Assembly (NCBI GenBank): GCA_024653875.1 | Contig: JANLHE010000573.1 | Span: 1 to 5,034 of the forward strand | Source: Acidobacteriota bacterium | GTDB lineage: Bacteria > Acidobacteriota > Vicinamibacteria > Vicinamibacterales > SCN-69-37 | Reading direction: 5' to 3' | Length of the DNA: 5,034 nucleotides | Shown here: one piece after another, positions 1 to 5,034 of the stretch | Numbering within the stretch: position 1 is the stretch's first letter | Layout of the letters: each line of letters opens with the position of its first letter | Program-made: the position numbers and the translations under genes | The notes under the pieces: generated by a model | Databases searched by the model: none | Told to the model about the DNA's origin: nothing | The model's input: only the letters and a program-made list of their open reading frames with translations

Positions 1-2
1 TT

Positions 3-41
3 GGCACCACCGTTGCCCTTCATCGGGTGCCGGCCACGTGA
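3..41 (+). CDS. Possible C-terminal tail of an upstream gene (partial, unidentified)
   Basis: An open frame enters from the left edge and ends at TGA 39-41, giving the tail GTTVALHRVPAT. Nine of its 12 third positions are G or C, which is in line with the genes in this window. A rival frame starting at base 1 ends at TGA 64-66 and would overlap the sigma factor start as TGATG, but only about 12 of its 21 third positions are G or C. Too little is present to identify a product. In flagellar operons the gene before a FliA-type sigma factor is often flhG, but nothing here shows that. Confidence 0.25.
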   Translation, partial: GTTVALHRVPAT

Positions 42-54
42 CGGTCGGCCCATT

Positions 55-60
55 GGAGGT
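55..60 (+). promoter_or_regulatory. Ribosome binding site of the sigma factor gene
   Basis: GGAGG at 55-59 (GGAGGT to 60) is a strong Shine-Dalgarno sequence. It ends 6 bases before ATG 66 but only 3 before the in-frame TTG at 63, so it favours ATG 66 as the start. It is the clearest ribosome binding site in the window. Confidence 0.75.
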
Positions 61-65
61 TCTTG

Positions 66-815
66 ATGCAGCGCGCGCCCCTCGCCACTCACCAGCACGA
101 CCGAGTCGTCGCCACCCTGCCGTTTGTGGAGTCCCTGGCCCGGCGGATGGCATCGACGATGCCGAATTCCGTTGATGTCAGCGACCTGGTCCAGGACGGC
201 GTGATCGGGCTGATGGACGCGGCGCACCGGTTTGATGAAGCGCGCGGCATCAAGTTCGAGACATTTGCCGAACGCCGCGTGCGCGGCGCGATGATCGACG
301 CGCTCCGGCGCGATGCCTGGCCGCGCGGGGTGCGCCGTGTGCGCCGCGAGCTTGAAGCCGCGCGTGAGTCCCTGCGCCGCGAACTGGGCGCGGAACCGAC
401 GTTGTCCGATCTCGCCAAGCGCGTCGGGTCCGATGAAGCGCGCCTCGAGCGCACGATCCTGCGCATCAACACGATCGAGTCCACCTCGCCGCTGGCCAAC
501 CACGACTCATTCGACAACGCCACGTTGCCCGCCGTGCTGGTGCCGAGCGAGCCGATGTCTCCCGATCGCCAGTATGAAGAGACCGAAGTGCGCGCGCGCG
601 TGCGCACCGCGCTGGCGTCGCTGCCACGGCGCGAACGCCGCATCATCAGCCTCTACTACTTCCGGGGCGCGACGATGAAACAGATCGGGCAGGAGATTGG
701 CGTGAACGAATCACGCGTGTCGCAGCTGCACGCGCGGGCCGTCGCGCGTCTGCGCAAGGCCCTCACGCCGGCGGCCGCCGCCGTGGTGCCGTTCCCGAAG
801 AGCGCCGTCGCCTGA
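66..815 (+). CDS. FliA/WhiG-family RNA polymerase sigma factor
   Basis: This is an alternative sigma-70 family factor of 249 residues, close to the usual FliA length. It would bind core RNA polymerase and direct it to a special promoter class; in FliA relatives these are late flagellar and chemotaxis genes. Region 2 lies at about residues 14-82, with DLVQDGVIGLMDA (40-52) and the FETFAERRVRGAMID stretch (64-78) matching the FliA pattern. The region 2/3 junction DAWPRGVRR (83-91) resembles the family's DWVPRSVRR. Region 3 follows to about 140, with a repeat-like ELGAEPTLSDLAKRVG segment (106-121). Region 4 has LPRRERRIISLYY (186-198), then a helix-turn-helix ending in NESRVSQLHARAVARLRKAL (214-233), nearly diagnostic for FliA/WhiG. 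ATG 66 is chosen over TTG 63 because of the GGAGG spacing. The gene converges on the kinase at 822. Family assignment is firm. Whether it serves flagella or another regulon cannot be told here, because no flagellar gene or FliA-type promoter is visible. Confidence 0.93.
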   Translation: MQRAPLATHQHDRVVATLPFVESLARRMASTMPNSVDVSDLVQDGVIGLMDAAHRFDEARGIKFETFAERRVRGAMIDALRRDAWPRGVRRVRRELEAARESLRRELGAEPTLSDLAKRVGSDEARLERTILRINTIESTSPLANHDSFDNATLPAVLVPSEPMSPDRQYEETEVRARVRTALASLPRRERRIISLYYFRGATMKQIGQEIGVNESRVSQLHARAVARLRKALTPAAAAVVPFPKSAVA

Positions 816-829
816 CCACGATCAGGCGA
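808..829. terminator. Candidate bidirectional terminator hairpin containing both stop codons
   Basis: TCGCCTGA (808-815) and TCAGGCGA (822-829) are perfect reverse complements, giving an 8-bp stem and a 6-base loop (CCACGA). A G/T wobble at 807/830 could extend it by one. The TGA of the sigma factor (813-815) and the TGA of the opposite-strand kinase (824-822) are the top of each arm. No T-tract follows on either strand, so it is not a canonical intrinsic terminator. It may stall polymerase, protect 3' ends or work with Rho. Confidence 0.5.
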
Positions 830-2351
830 TCACTTCACGCGCGGTGCGCACGACGTCGCGAAGCCTGAACGGCTTCGCCAGCCAGCGGCACCCGCTGCGC
901 GCCAGAAACGCCTCGGCCTCCGTGCCGGCGACGTCACCGGTCACGAAGATCAGCCGCTTCGTCAGCGCGGGCGCCGTCGCCAGCAGGTGATCGAAGAACG
1001 CCATGCCATCCACGCGCGGCATCTTCAAATCGCACACGATCACATCGTAGGCGCGCGCCTGTGTGCGCTGGATGGCTTCTTCGCCGTCCGCCGCGCGGTC
1101 CACTTCAAATCCCGCATCGCGCATGGCGTCCGCCACGGCATCGCCCAGCGCCTGCTCGTCTTCCACGACCAGCGCGCGGGTGCCCACGGGCACGTCCGTG
1201 ATCGCCGGCGCCGCGGGAGACTCCGGCGCCCGCACGTGGGTGCCGCCGGCGGGGAGTTCCAGCACAAACGAGGCGCCGCCACCAGGCACCGACGACACCG
1301 AAATCCGTCCGCCGTGTTCCTGGGCGATCGCATAGGCCACCGTCAACCCGAGGCCCGTGCCTTTGCCCACTGCCTTCGTCGTGAAGAACGGATCGAAGAT
1401 CCTGGCCTGCACGTCCTTGGGAATTCCCGGCCCGTCATCGCCGACTTCCAGCAGCACGGCGTCGCGTTCCGGCTCGTGCCACGAGCGCAGAATCAGGCAT
1501 CCCCGGCCGTTCGTGCCCAGCATGGCGTGCTCGGCGTTAATCACCAGATTAAGCAGCACTTGCTGAAGCTGATGCGGATCCGCAAACACCTGGGGCAGTC
1601 CCGCCGCCAGGGCCTCGATGATGACGACGTTGGCCACCTGCTGCTCGTAGGCGCGAAGGGCGAGCGTGTCCCTGACCACGTGGTTCACATCCACCATCGT
1701 GCGAGTGGTGTGCCGCTTGCGCGCAAACGTCTGCAGGTTGCGGACGATGCGGGACGCGCGTTCGGCGGCGTTGTGGATGGCCTCGAGATCGCGGCGCGTG
1801 AGGTCGTCCAGGCGGCGGCCGACCAGCCGCTCCGCGCAGGCGAGGATGGTGGCGAGCGGGTTGTTCAGCTCATGCGCTACGCCAGACATCGTCTGACCGA
1901 GCGCCGCGAGCTTCTCGGCCTGCGAGAGCTGGTGGAACACGTCACGCGACTGGCCCTCCAGTTTCTTGCGTTCGGTGACGTCGCGCATGACGGCTTCCAG
2001 GCGCAGCGCGTCGCCCAGCGGCTCGGCGCGCGCCGTGACTTCGATCCAGGCGGCGGTGCCATCCACACGACGGAGGCGGAGCAGGTGATCGTGGACGGCG
2101 CCGTCGCGACGGAGCTGGGCCAGGAACTCGTCGCGGGCGAGCGGATCCACGAAGCGGTCCACGTCAAAAGGACGCACCTGGGAGGCGGGGACGTCTTCTG
2201 CCCAGCCCACGATGAGGCGAAGGTACGGGTTGGCGGCCAGCGTGGCCGTGCTGTCGGGCGCGACCAGGCCGATGTAGACGCCCTCGCGAAGTCCTTCAAA
2301 CAGATGAAGGAACGCGTCGTCCTGCAACGTGGGGAGACGAGCGTCAGTCAC
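822..2351 (-). CDS. Soluble hybrid sensor histidine kinase (PAS-HisKA-HATPase_c-REC)
   Basis: This 509-residue protein would autophosphorylate on histidine in response to a signal and pass the phosphate to its own receiver domain. An N-terminal PAS domain spans about 14-128, ending in the PAC-type motif AVMRDVTERKKLE (120-132). A short helical linker (about 133-150) leads to the HisKA domain, with the H-box VAHELNNP (158-165, phospho-acceptor H160). The ATPase domain has the N-box NLVINAEHA (268-276), G1 box DDGPGI (305-310), F-box FDPFFTTK (319-326) and G2 box GKGTGLGL (329-336). After a Pro/Ala-rich linker (about 370-390) the receiver has the acidic pair E397/D398, phospho-acceptor D441 in DLKMP, T471 and K493 (AKPF), so every key residue is present. 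No signal peptide or membrane span is seen, so it is probably cytoplasmic. The start is GTG 2351: an in-frame TAA lies five codons upstream, and there is no clear Shine-Dalgarno sequence. No output domain, HPt protein or partner regulator is visible nearby. The signal and target are unknown. Confidence 0.95.
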   Translation of the reverse strand: MTDARLPTLQDDAFLHLFEGLREGVYIGLVAPDSTATLAANPYLRLIVGWAEDVPASQVRPFDVDRFVDPLARDEFLAQLRRDGAVHDHLLRLRRVDGTAAWIEVTARAEPLGDALRLEAVMRDVTERKKLEGQSRDVFHQLSQAEKLAALGQTMSGVAHELNNPLATILACAERLVGRRLDDLTRRDLEAIHNAAERASRIVRNLQTFARKRHTTRTMVDVNHVVRDTLALRAYEQQVANVVIIEALAAGLPQVFADPHQLQQVLLNLVINAEHAMLGTNGRGCLILRSWHEPERDAVLLEVGDDGPGIPKDVQARIFDPFFTTKAVGKGTGLGLTVAYAIAQEHGGRISVSSVPGGGASFVLELPAGGTHVRAPESPAAPAITDVPVGTRALVVEDEQALGDAVADAMRDAGFEVDRAADGEEAIQRTQARAYDVIVCDLKMPRVDGMAFFDHLLATAPALTKRLIFVTGDVAGTEAEAFLARSGCRWLAKPFRLRDVVRTAREVIA

Positions 2352-2394
2352 GAGTGACGGATTTTAACATCTGGCGGTAGACTCGGATCGTCTC
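2352..2394. promoter_or_regulatory. Divergent promoter region between kinase and yhaM-like gene
   Basis: This 43-base gap separates two divergent starts, GTG 2351 (-) and ATG 2395 (+), so promoters in both directions must lie in or near it. On the minus strand TAAAAT (2366-2361) matches 5 of 6 bases of the -10 consensus and ends 9 bases before the GTG. On the plus strand TAGACT (2378-2383) matches 4 of 6, with a GTGACG -35-like hexamer (2354-2359) 18 bases upstream, and lies 11 bases before the ATG. Neither gene has a good Shine-Dalgarno sequence (only GGAT at 2385-2388 for the plus gene), so both transcripts may have very short leaders. These are weak pattern matches. Confidence 0.4.
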
Positions 2395-3342
2395 ATGACT
2401 CAACTACCCAAGATCGCGGAACTGGTCGGTGCGTCGAATGGCTGGGGTTACTTCCTGTGCGCGCGGAAGGAACTGCGCTCCGGCAAGAGCGGCAACTACC
2501 TGGCGCTGGTGCTGCAGGACATCTCCGGCGAGATCAAGGCCAAGGTCTTTCAGGACGTGGACCAGCTGAAGGACGAGTTTGACGCCGGCGAGTTCGTCAA
2601 GATCCAGGCGCGCGGGAACCTGTTCAACCAGCGGCTGGAGCTTGTGATCGACAAGATCCGCCGCGTGCACGCGCAGCGGGACGCGCTGGAAGGGTTTCGC
2701 GAGGAAGACTGCATTCCGTGCGCGCCGCGGCCGCTCGATGAGATGTGGCAGGAACTGGAGGCGCACGTGGCCCGCGTGTCGTCGCCGCCCGTGCGCGAGT
2801 TGCTGACGCGCATCATCACCAACGAGTCGGATCGGCTGCGCATCTGGCCGGCCGCGCAGGCCGTGCACCACGCGTATCGAGGCGGGTTGCTCGAGCACGT
2901 GCTGAAGATTCTCGACTCGGTGATCTTCCTGGCGGACGCCTACGGCGCCAATCGCGACGTGCTGGTGGCCGGCGCCATCCTGCACGACATCGGCAAACTC
3001 GAGGAGTTGTCGTATGGCGTGACGACGGAATACTCGGTGCGGGGCAATCTCGTCGGACACATCACGATCGGCGCGGGGATGGTGCGGGACGTGGCGCGCC
3101 AGATTCCGGACTTCCCGCCGGATCTGCAACTGCAGATCGAGCATCTAATCCTGTCGCATCATGGGCAGCGGGCGATGGGGTCTCCGGTCGAACCCATGAC
3201 CGTGGAAGCCTTCATCCTGTCCGCCGTGGACGACCTCGACGCGAGAATCCACCAGGTCCGGAAGCACATCGAGGCCGACGACACGGATGGCCCGTTCACG
3301 GCCTACCATCGGCGACTCGAGAGGGTTCTTTACAAACCATAA
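2395..3342 (+). CDS. YhaM-family 3'-5' exoribonuclease (OB-fold plus HD domain)
   Basis: At 315 residues this is the same size as Bacillus subtilis YhaM, a metal-dependent 3'-5' exonuclease that trims single-stranded RNA and some DNA in the cytoplasm. The N-terminal third (about 15-90) is an OB-fold nucleic-acid-binding domain, with the strands YLALVLQDISGEIKAKVF (35-52) and FVKIQARGNLF (67-77). The HD phosphohydrolase domain (about 155-285) supplies the metal ligands: H168 in GGLLEH, the H197-D198 pair in AILHDIGKLEEL, H222 in GNLVGHI, H255/H256 in LSHHG, and D280 in VDDLDA. The motifs TEYSVRGNLVGHI and SHHGQRAMGSP are characteristic of this family rather than HD-GYP or RelA-type proteins. 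The C-terminus (RRLERVLYKP) looks complete. The gene stands alone: divergent from the kinase and followed by an AT-rich gap with no GC-rich terminator. Function by family is well supported; its RNA substrates are unknown. Confidence 0.93.
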   Translation: MTQLPKIAELVGASNGWGYFLCARKELRSGKSGNYLALVLQDISGEIKAKVFQDVDQLKDEFDAGEFVKIQARGNLFNQRLELVIDKIRRVHAQRDALEGFREEDCIPCAPRPLDEMWQELEAHVARVSSPPVRELLTRIITNESDRLRIWPAAQAVHHAYRGGLLEHVLKILDSVIFLADAYGANRDVLVAGAILHDIGKLEELSYGVTTEYSVRGNLVGHITIGAGMVRDVARQIPDFPPDLQLQIEHLILSHHGQRAMGSPVEPMTVEAFILSAVDDLDARIHQVRKHIEADDTDGPFTAYHRRLERVLYKP

Positions 3343-3346
3343 CGAC

Positions 3347-3404
3347 ATTTATTATTTGAGGGACATTGGTAAATTTACTATTTTCAGATTTGAAGATAAT
3401 AAAT
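3347..3404. repeat. Inverted repeat A, 9 bp arms (candidate operator)
   Basis: ATTTATTAT (3347-3355) is the exact reverse complement of ATAATAAAT (3396-3404). Arm centres are 49 bases apart. The arms are all A/T, so an RNA hairpin would be weak, and paired protein-binding sites are more likely. In such AT-rich DNA a 9-bp match could also be chance. Confidence 0.35.
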
Positions 3405-3432
3405 ACAGCGTAAGTCGCCAAAAATAGTAAAT
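3373..3432. repeat. Inverted repeat B, perfect 12 bp arms (candidate operator)
   Basis: ATTTACTATTTT (3373-3384) is the exact reverse complement of AAAATAGTAAAT (3421-3432), with 36 bases between. Arm centres are 48 bases apart, nearly the same as repeat A, with which it interleaves. The left arm overlaps the palindrome GTAAATTTAC (3369-3378). The right arm ends on the first base of the best-placed -10 hexamer for the lrp-like gene, so a bound regulator would cover that promoter. Confidence 0.5.
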
Positions 3433-3437
3433 AATAT
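3432..3437 (+). promoter_or_regulatory. Candidate -10 element for a leaderless lrp-like transcript
   Basis: TAATAT matches 4 of 6 bases of TATAAT, including the key T, A and final T. It lies at -12 to -7 if transcription starts at A3444, the A of the start codon. No -35 element is evident at normal spacing, and no Shine-Dalgarno sequence precedes the ATG. Confidence 0.3.
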
Positions 3438-3443
3438 TCGTCT

Positions 3444-3935
3444 ATGTCCTCTTTTGACAGAATAGACGTCCAAATCCTGTCCTGCCTGCAGGGCAATGGC
3501 CGGATGGCGCAGGTCGACATCGCCAAGGAGGTGGGGCTTGCCCCCTCGGCGGTGCTGGAGCGGATTCGGAAGCTGGAAACCAAAGGGGTGATCCGCGGGT
3601 ATGCGGCGCTGCTGGATCCGCGCGCGGCGGACCTGAGCCTGCTCGCCTTCATCGCGGTGCGCACCAATCTGGTGGGTGGGGACGAAGACCAGGTGGGCCA
3701 GCAACTGGCGGCGGTGCCCGAGGTGCTGGAAGTGCATCACGTGGCCGGCGACGACTGCTTCCTGGTCAAGATTCGCGCGCGCGATCCCGAGCATCTGGGT
3801 GAATTGCTGAAGACCAGTCTCGGCCGCATCAAAGGTGTGCGATCCACTCGCACGACCATCGTGCTGGGCACGCACAAAGAGACGACGCAGCTGCCGCTGG
3901 AGCCGGGTTCCACCGGTGCCACAGGGGCCAAATGA
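3444..3935 (+). CDS. AsnC/Lrp-family transcriptional regulator
   Basis: This 163-residue protein has the standard two-domain layout of feast/famine regulators. The N-terminal winged helix-turn-helix (about 4-60) starts with FDRIDVQILSCLQ and continues with VDIAKEVGLAPSAVLERIRKLETKGVIRGY (24-53). The C-terminal RAM domain (about 66-142) binds small effectors, usually amino acids, and drives oligomerisation. It contains EVHHVAGDDCFLVKI (96-110), matching the family's 'V.GD.D.L.KV' signature, and ends in TRTTIVLG. A Gly/Thr-rich tail (about 150-163) follows. ATG 3444 is the first start after an in-frame TAA at 3432-3434 and fits the family's N-terminus, but no Shine-Dalgarno sequence precedes it. 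The stop overlaps the transporter start by 4 bases, suggesting coupled translation. The AT-rich palindromic region in front suggests autoregulation. Family assignment is firm; the effector is unknown, with serine or a related amino acid suggested by the neighbours. Confidence 0.94.
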   Translation: MSSFDRIDVQILSCLQGNGRMAQVDIAKEVGLAPSAVLERIRKLETKGVIRGYAALLDPRAADLSLLAFIAVRTNLVGGDEDQVGQQLAAVPEVLEVHHVAGDDCFLVKIRARDPEHLGELLKTSLGRIKGVRSTRTTIVLGTHKETTQLPLEPGSTGATGAK

Positions 3936-4834
3936 CGCCCGCGGTCCGCAAGAACGCGTGGATGGCGTTTGCCGCCGTGTGTCTCATCTGGGGCACGACG
4001 TACCTGGCGATCAAGGTGGCGCTCGAGACGATTCCTCCGTTCCTCATGGGCGGCATCCGGTATGTCATCGGCGGCGCGGTGCTGGCGGCGTGGCTGCTGG
4101 TGCGTCGCGAGACGTTACCGCCTCCCGGGGAATGGCCGCGGCTGGCCGTGCTTGGGTTCCTGATGATCACGCTGGGCAACGGCGGCGTGGTGTGGGGCGA
4201 ACAGTACCTGGCCAGCGGCCTGACCGCTGTGGTCATCGCGACGTCGCCCTTCTGGATGGTGGCGATTGATGCGATGTTGCCCGGCGCCGACCGCCTGACG
4301 TGGCGGCAGTGGGGCGGGTTGTTCATCGGATTCTGCGGCATCGTGGTGCTGGTGTGGCCGGAACTGACCCTGGGTGGCGCGTCCGGGCGTGCCGTGGTGC
4401 TGGGCATCCTGGCGCTGCAGGTGGCGTGCATCGGCTGGTCCATCGCGTCCGCGTATACGCGCCGGCACGCCGTCTCACGAAACGTCCTGGGTGTGGCGGC
4501 CGTGCAGATGGTGTTTGGCGGGGTCTTCCTGATGCTGGCCGGCACGGCGATGGGGGAGTGGCAGAACCTGACGTTCTCGTCGCGCACGACTGCGGCGCTG
4601 GTGTATCTGACGCTGGCCGGGTCGGTGATCGCCTTCGCGGCGTACTCCTATGCGTTGCGCCACCTGCCCATTGCCACGGTGTCGCTCTACACGTATGTGA
4701 ATCCCGTGATTGCCGTGGCGCTGGGAACGGCGCTCCTGGGTGAGCCGTTCCGGGTCTCGATGCTGGTGGCCGCCGCCGCGATCGCCCTCGGCATGTCCGT
4801 GGTGCGTCCGGCCCGCCGCCCCGCCAGAGCTTGA
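3932..4834 (+). CDS. EamA/DMT-superfamily transporter, ten membrane spans
   Basis: This 300-residue inner-membrane protein is made of two EamA repeats, each of about five hydrophobic helices. Approximate spans are 11-30, 36-57, 70-88, 94-115, 126-143, 153-174, 184-205, 219-240, 246-270 and 275-292. The first repeat opens with the family hallmark LIWGTTYLAIKVALE (18-32). The second closes with SLYTYVNPVIAVALG (251-265) and LLGEPF (268-273). The sequence resembles YedA/RhtA-like members. Characterised relatives export amino acids and derivatives (EamA: cysteine and O-acetylserine; RhtA: threonine and homoserine), but substrate cannot be read from the sequence. The ATG lies within the regulator's stop region (ATGA at 3932-3935), with AGGGG at 3923-3927 as a close ribosome binding site. 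The position between an Lrp-type regulator and serA makes an amino-acid substrate plausible. The basic C-terminus (RPARRPARA) fits a cytoplasmic end. Confidence 0.93.
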   Translation: MTPAVRKNAWMAFAAVCLIWGTTYLAIKVALETIPPFLMGGIRYVIGGAVLAAWLLVRRETLPPPGEWPRLAVLGFLMITLGNGGVVWGEQYLASGLTAVVIATSPFWMVAIDAMLPGADRLTWRQWGGLFIGFCGIVVLVWPELTLGGASGRAVVLGILALQVACIGWSIASAYTRRHAVSRNVLGVAAVQMVFGGVFLMLAGTAMGEWQNLTFSSRTTAALVYLTLAGSVIAFAAYSYALRHLPIATVSLYTYVNPVIAVALGTALLGEPFRVSMLVAAAAIALGMSVVRPARRPARA

Positions 4835-4849
4835 TATCCTGACGCTGGC

Positions 4850-5034
4850 ATGTTCACGATCCAGACGCTCAACAACATCTCACCCGCTGGCCTCGCTCGT
4901 CTGCCCCAGGAACGTTTCACGACCGGCGCTGATTTAACCGATCCCGACGCCATCCTCCTGCGGTCCGCCGACCTCCACTCGACCACGTTCGGTCCGTCCC
5001 TCAAAGCCGTCGGCCGCGCGGGCGCGGGCGTGAA
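4850..5034 (+). CDS. serA: D-3-phosphoglycerate dehydrogenase, N-terminal part (cut by window edge)
   Basis: An open frame runs from ATG 4850 to the window end, giving 61 full codons. It begins MFTIQTLNNISPAGLARLP, continues with DPDAILLRSADLH (about 32-44), and ends in LKAVGRAGAGV (about 51-61). This matches the substrate-binding N-terminus of the short-form 3-phosphoglycerate dehydrogenases, where 'LNNIS', 'DAI..RS' and 'RAGAGVNN' are conserved. The enzyme oxidises 3-phosphoglycerate to 3-phosphohydroxypyruvate with NAD+, the first committed step of serine synthesis. The NAD-binding Rossmann domain and catalytic Arg/Glu/His lie beyond the window. The start is 15 bases after the transporter stop with no clear Shine-Dalgarno sequence, so it probably belongs to the same transcript. 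The main alternative is another D-2-hydroxyacid dehydrogenase, but the N-terminal match favours SerA. Confidence 0.85.
   Translation, partial: MFTIQTLNNISPAGLARLPQERFTTGADLTDPDAILLRSADLHSTTFGPSLKAVGRAGAGV

Larger units (their letters stand above)
3343..3443. promoter_or_regulatory. AT-rich control region upstream of the lrp-like gene
   Basis: Only 28 of these 101 bases are G or C, in sharp contrast to the GC-rich genes on both sides. No gene, RNA or GC-rich terminator is apparent. The region carries two interleaved inverted repeats (listed separately) and a perfect 10-base palindrome GTAAATTTAC at 3369-3378. The hexamer GTAAAT occurs on the plus strand at 3369 and 3427 and as its complement at 3373. 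AsnC/Lrp-family proteins usually bind AT-rich, loosely palindromic sites in their own promoters, so this is most simply read as the autoregulatory region of the gene at 3444. Further -10-like hexamers such as GATAAT (3395-3400, 5 of 6) are present, but in such AT-rich DNA they are expected by chance. Confidence 0.6.

Noticed and set aside
29..50. GGCC-flanked segment with CACGTG as a terminator or operator before the sigma factor
   Set aside because: Only four bases pair between the flanking GGCC copies, and CACGTG is a short palindrome expected by chance in GC-rich DNA.
987..2357. A 456-codon open frame on the plus strand, antisense to most of the kinase gene
   Set aside because: The minus strand here encodes a complete, motif-perfect histidine kinase. 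The plus-strand product is His/Arg/Gly-rich with no recognisable domain. Long antisense frames like this are common opposite GC-rich genes.
2404..3144. A 246-codon open frame on the minus strand across the YhaM-like gene
   Set aside because: The product is rich in Arg, His and Gln without known motifs, and the plus strand carries a clear OB/HD protein. It is a GC-rich shadow.
3373..3432. The 12-bp inverted repeat as an intrinsic terminator for the YhaM-like gene
   Set aside because: The arms contain only one G-C pair, the loop would be 36 bases, and no T-tract follows. A stable RNA hairpin is unlikely; operator sites fit better.
3296..3667. A minus-strand open frame of 123 codons spanning the AT-rich gap
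   Set aside because: It overlaps the 3' end of the nuclease gene and the 5' end of the regulator, has no recognisable motif, and its gap-derived part is just Ile/Phe/Tyr/Asn codons expected from AT-rich DNA.
3829..4587. A 252-codon open frame on the minus strand across the transporter gene
   Set aside because: The product is rich in Arg, Pro, Thr and Ala with no family signature. The plus-strand frame has ten regular hydrophobic segments and EamA hallmarks.
4710..4937. A 75-codon plus-strand open frame across the transporter end and serA start
   Set aside because: It overlaps two better-supported genes in another frame, and its product is Arg/Ser/Pro-rich with no motif. The frame from 4850 encodes a recognisable SerA N-terminus.

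Overview
This window is GC-rich bacterial chromosome, densely packed on both strands with mostly very short gaps. The coding genes strongly favour G or C in third positions. The gene set (FliA/WhiG-type sigma factor, soluble hybrid histidine kinase, YhaM-type OB/HD nuclease, AsnC/Lrp regulator, EamA exporter, phosphoglycerate dehydrogenase) together with the composition would suit an Acidobacteriota genome, perhaps class Vicinamibacteria. That placement is an inference from general impression and was not tested by any search. I see no insertion sequence, phage gene, CRISPR array, tRNA or rRNA.

Layout. Bases 1-65 may hold the tail of an upstream gene and then the ribosome binding site of a sigma factor (66-815, +). 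The sigma factor converges on a PAS-HisKA-HATPase-REC hybrid histidine kinase (822-2351, -). The two stop codons are 6 bases apart and sit in opposite arms of one perfect 8-bp hairpin. A 43-base divergent promoter gap (2352-2394) separates the kinase from a YhaM-family 3'-5' exoribonuclease (2395-3342, +). Next comes a 101-base AT-rich island (28 G/C of 101) with two interleaved inverted repeats. It lies directly in front of an AsnC/Lrp-family regulator (3444-3935, +), whose stop overlaps the start of an EamA/DMT transporter (3932-4834, +) by 4 bases. Fifteen bases further on begins a serA-like 3-phosphoglycerate dehydrogenase (4850 to beyond 5034, +), cut by the window edge.

How the genes may work together. 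The right-hand part (3343-5034) reads as one unit: AT-rich control region, amino-acid-responsive regulator, likely amino-acid or metabolite exporter, then the first enzyme of serine synthesis. This suggests a small homeostasis module in which the regulator senses an amino acid (perhaps serine or a derivative), controls its own operon and adjusts synthesis and export. The left-hand genes (sigma factor, hybrid kinase) are regulatory but show no direct link to that module. All families here are known. The most interesting parts are the operon arrangement and its control region, not a new protein family.
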